A stretch of DNA of 64,000 nt from assembly GCF_002531575.1 (NCBI RefSeq), contig NZ_NWTI01000003.1:248001-312000 (forward strand). The letters are read 5' to 3'. Shown here piece after piece: positions 62,438 through 64,000 of this stretch (position 1 is the stretch's first letter; every line of letters starts with the position of its first letter). The translations under genes and the position numbers were made by a program. This DNA comes from Bradyrhizobium sp. Y36. Lineage in GTDB: Bacteria; Pseudomonadota; Alphaproteobacteria; Rhizobiales; Xanthobacteraceae. Under the pieces are notes generated by a model. That model saw only the letters and a list, made by a program, of their open reading frames with translations, was not told the DNA's origin and ran no database searches.

Positions 62438-63375
62438 TAGCGGATCCTCGGGTCAACGAGCGTGTAAATGACGTCGATCATCAGGTTGACGAGGACGTAG
62501 ACGAAGCTGAACAGCAGCACGATGCCCTGGATGACCGGATAGTCGCGGCGCAGGATCGCGTCGATCGTGAGCCGGCCGAGGCCGGGAATGGCGAACACGC
62601 TCTCGGTGACGACGGCGCCGCCGATCAAGAGCGCAATGCCGATCCCGATCACGGTGACGATCGGCACCGCCGCGTTCTTCAGCGCGTGAATGAACAGGAT
62701 GCCACCCTGCCCCAGGCCCTTCGCCTTGGCGGTGCGGATATAGTCCTGCTGCAACACCTCGAGCATGGCAGCGCGGGTGATGCGCGCGACCAGCGCGATG
62801 TAGATGCAGCCGAGCGCGATCGCGGGCAGGATCAAATTCTCCAGCCACGGCAGGAAGCCTTGCGCGAGCGGCGTATAGCCCTGCACCGGCAGCCATTCCA
62901 ATTCGAGAGCGAAAACGTAGGCGAGCATGTAGCCGACCACGAAGACGGGCAGCGAGAAGCCGAACACCGCAAAGCCCATGATGACGCGGTCGATCAGGCT
63001 CCCCGCCTTCCATGCCGCAACGACGCCGAGCGGCACCGCGACCACGATGGTGAGCAGCAGCGTGACCATCATCAGCGACAGTGTCGGCCCGAGACGCTGT
63101 CCGATCATCGTGGAGACCGGCAGGTTGGTGAAGATCGAGGTGCCGAGATCGCCGTGCAGGATGCGCCAGACCCAGCTTCCGAACTGGATCAGGAACGGGC
63201 GGTCGAGACCGAGACTCTGGCGAATGCGCTCCACATCCTCCGGGCTCGCCTGATCGCCCGCGATCACCACGGCGGGATCACCCGGCGCGATGTAGAGCAG
63301 GCTGAACACGAACAGCGCGACGATTGCCATGACCGGCAAGGTCGCGACGATGCGACGGAGAATGTAGGAGAGCAT
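62434..63375 (-). CDS. dppB: Dipeptide/oligopeptide ABC permease (DppB type)
   Basis: A 313-residue permease of DppB type. [20 protein letters not shown] starts it, with [55 protein letters not shown] and [20 protein letters not shown] in the expected order. It follows the binding-protein gene after 17 bp. It shares the operon with the other dpp-type genes. Confidence 0.94.
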   Translation of the reverse strand: MLSYILRRIVATLPVMAIVALFVFSLLYIAPGDPAVVIAGDQASPEDVERIRQSLGLDRPFLIQFGSWVWRILHGDLGTSIFTNLPVSTMIGQRLGPTLSLMMVTLLLTIVVAVPLGVVAAWKAGSLIDRVIMGFAVFGFSLPVFVVGYMLAYVFALELEWLPVQGYTPLAQGFLPWLENLILPAIALGCIYIALVARITRAAMLEVLQQDYIRTAKAKGLGQGGILFIHALKNAAVPIVTVIGIGIALLIGGAVVTESVFAIPGLGRLTIDAILRRDYPVIQGIVLLFSFVYVLVNLMIDVIYTLVDPRIRY

Positions 63376-63392
63376 CTGGCTTCAGCGCACGA

Positions 63393-64000
63393 TCAAGCGG
63401 ACTTCGACACGCCCCAGAAGAACGGCAGCGGCCCCTTGGCGATGCCGGAGACGTTCTTGCGCCATGCCGTGTAGGTCAGGAAGAACCCGGTCGGCGCGTA
63501 GACGACGTCCTCGATCGCGGCCTTGTTGACCCGCCCGATCGCGGCCTTCTCCTCGTCGATGCTCTTGGCGTCGAACCAACCCGTGATCTCCTTCTCGGTA
63601 TTCGGGCTGTTGGGCCAGCCGAACCACGCCTTGTCGCCGTTGGCGCGGATGGCGGTGTAGGCGGCGGGCGTGATGCAATCGGCGCCGGCATGCCAGCTGT
63701 GGAACATGTTCCAGCCGCCCTGCCCGGGCGGCGTCTTCTGCGCGCGGCGAGAGCCGACCGTGCCCCAATCGGTGGCGACGAAGTCGACATTCATGCCGAG
63801 CCGTTTCAGGAGATCCGCGGTGACGTCGCCCTGCGCCTTCGTGATCGGCTGATCCTGCGCGACGAGGCAGGTCACCGGCTGGCCGGAATAGCCGCTCTCG
63901 GCGAGCAGCTTCTTGGCCGCGTCGAAGTCGCGCTTGCCCTTGAGGATATCGCCGCCCAGCTCGTTGTAGACAGGCGTATCAGGCGTGAAGAAGCCGGGCA
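63393..64000 (-). CDS. dppA: Peptide-type ABC solute-binding protein, C-terminal part (cut by window edge)
   Basis: An open frame runs from the right edge to a stop at 63393, about 202 residues visible. GFFTPDTPVYNELGGD and DFDAAKKLLAESGYSGQP, then KRLGMNVDFVATDWGTVGSR, are typical of the C-terminal lobe of the SBP_bac_5 (DppA/OppA) family. The start and signal peptide lie outside the window. First gene of the visible peptide importer operon. Ligand not evident. Confidence 0.92.
   Translation of the reverse strand, partial: PGFFTPDTPVYNELGGDILKGKRDFDAAKKLLAESGYSGQPVTCLVAQDQPITKAQGDVTADLLKRLGMNVDFVATDWGTVGSRRAQKTPPGQGGWNMFHSWHAGADCITPAAYTAIRANGDKAWFGWPNSPNTEKEITGWFDAKSIDEEKAAIGRVNKAAIEDVVYAPTGFFLTYTAWRKNVSGIAKGPLPFFWGVSKSA

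Overview
The window reads as chromosomal DNA of a GC-rich alphaproteobacterium, most likely a Bradyrhizobium or close Bradyrhizobiaceae relative. That inference rests on the codon use, on a cysteine-free FixK-type regulator with matching TTGA-N6-TCAA boxes, and on the many ABC-type solute-binding genes and orphan Bug/ABC_sub_bind proteins. I saw no rRNA, complete tRNA, IS element, integrase or CRISPR array.

Layout. 1-4.4 kb holds metal and iron uptake: a cut-off TonB receptor coupled to a NiCoT nickel/cobalt permease, then a TonB siderophore receptor. 4.8-27.8 kb is an unusual block of stress and envelope genes: DUF3300-DUF2950-small exported protein, an ABC_sub_bind protein and sensor kinase, a HlyD pair, a PPK2 kinase, an Orn/Lys/Arg decarboxylase with an AspT-type exchanger, SulP and YoaK membrane proteins, a second AspT-type exchanger with a hydrolase and an IalB-like protein, and an ion channel. 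Six near-perfect FixK/FNR boxes lie upstream of eight transcription starts in this block. The block also encodes a FixK-like protein, a FixJ-like response regulator and a single-domain receiver, so it looks like a compact low-oxygen regulon with its own regulators.

28-36 kb contains an orphan Bug protein and a small envelope glycan/lipid group: CelD-like acetyltransferase, flavoprotein, Wzx-like flippase, GT4 glycosyltransferase and a GINT1-like protein. 36.2-38.5 kb is a flavin aromatic hydroxylase with a MarR regulator and a perfect 14-bp palindrome between them. 38.6-55.7 kb consists of two divergent operons around a LysR gene. Leftward are lysR, xylB and a ribose-type ABC importer. Rightward is a hydroxyquinol pathway (Dabb protein, maleylacetate reductase, amidohydrolase, beta-hydroxyacid dehydrogenase, hydroxyquinol dioxygenase, FAD oxidase), a second ribose-type ABC importer and a YciI protein.

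55.9-59.4 kb is a compact three-gene cassette whose base composition looks different by eye: an ASCH protein, a roughly 730-residue GNAT-PIN-GNAT-PUA-like fusion, and a divergent HNH nuclease. It is my best candidate for an undescribed defence or toxin-type system. 59.5-64 kb is a dpp/opp-type peptide ABC operon whose solute-binding gene runs off the right edge.
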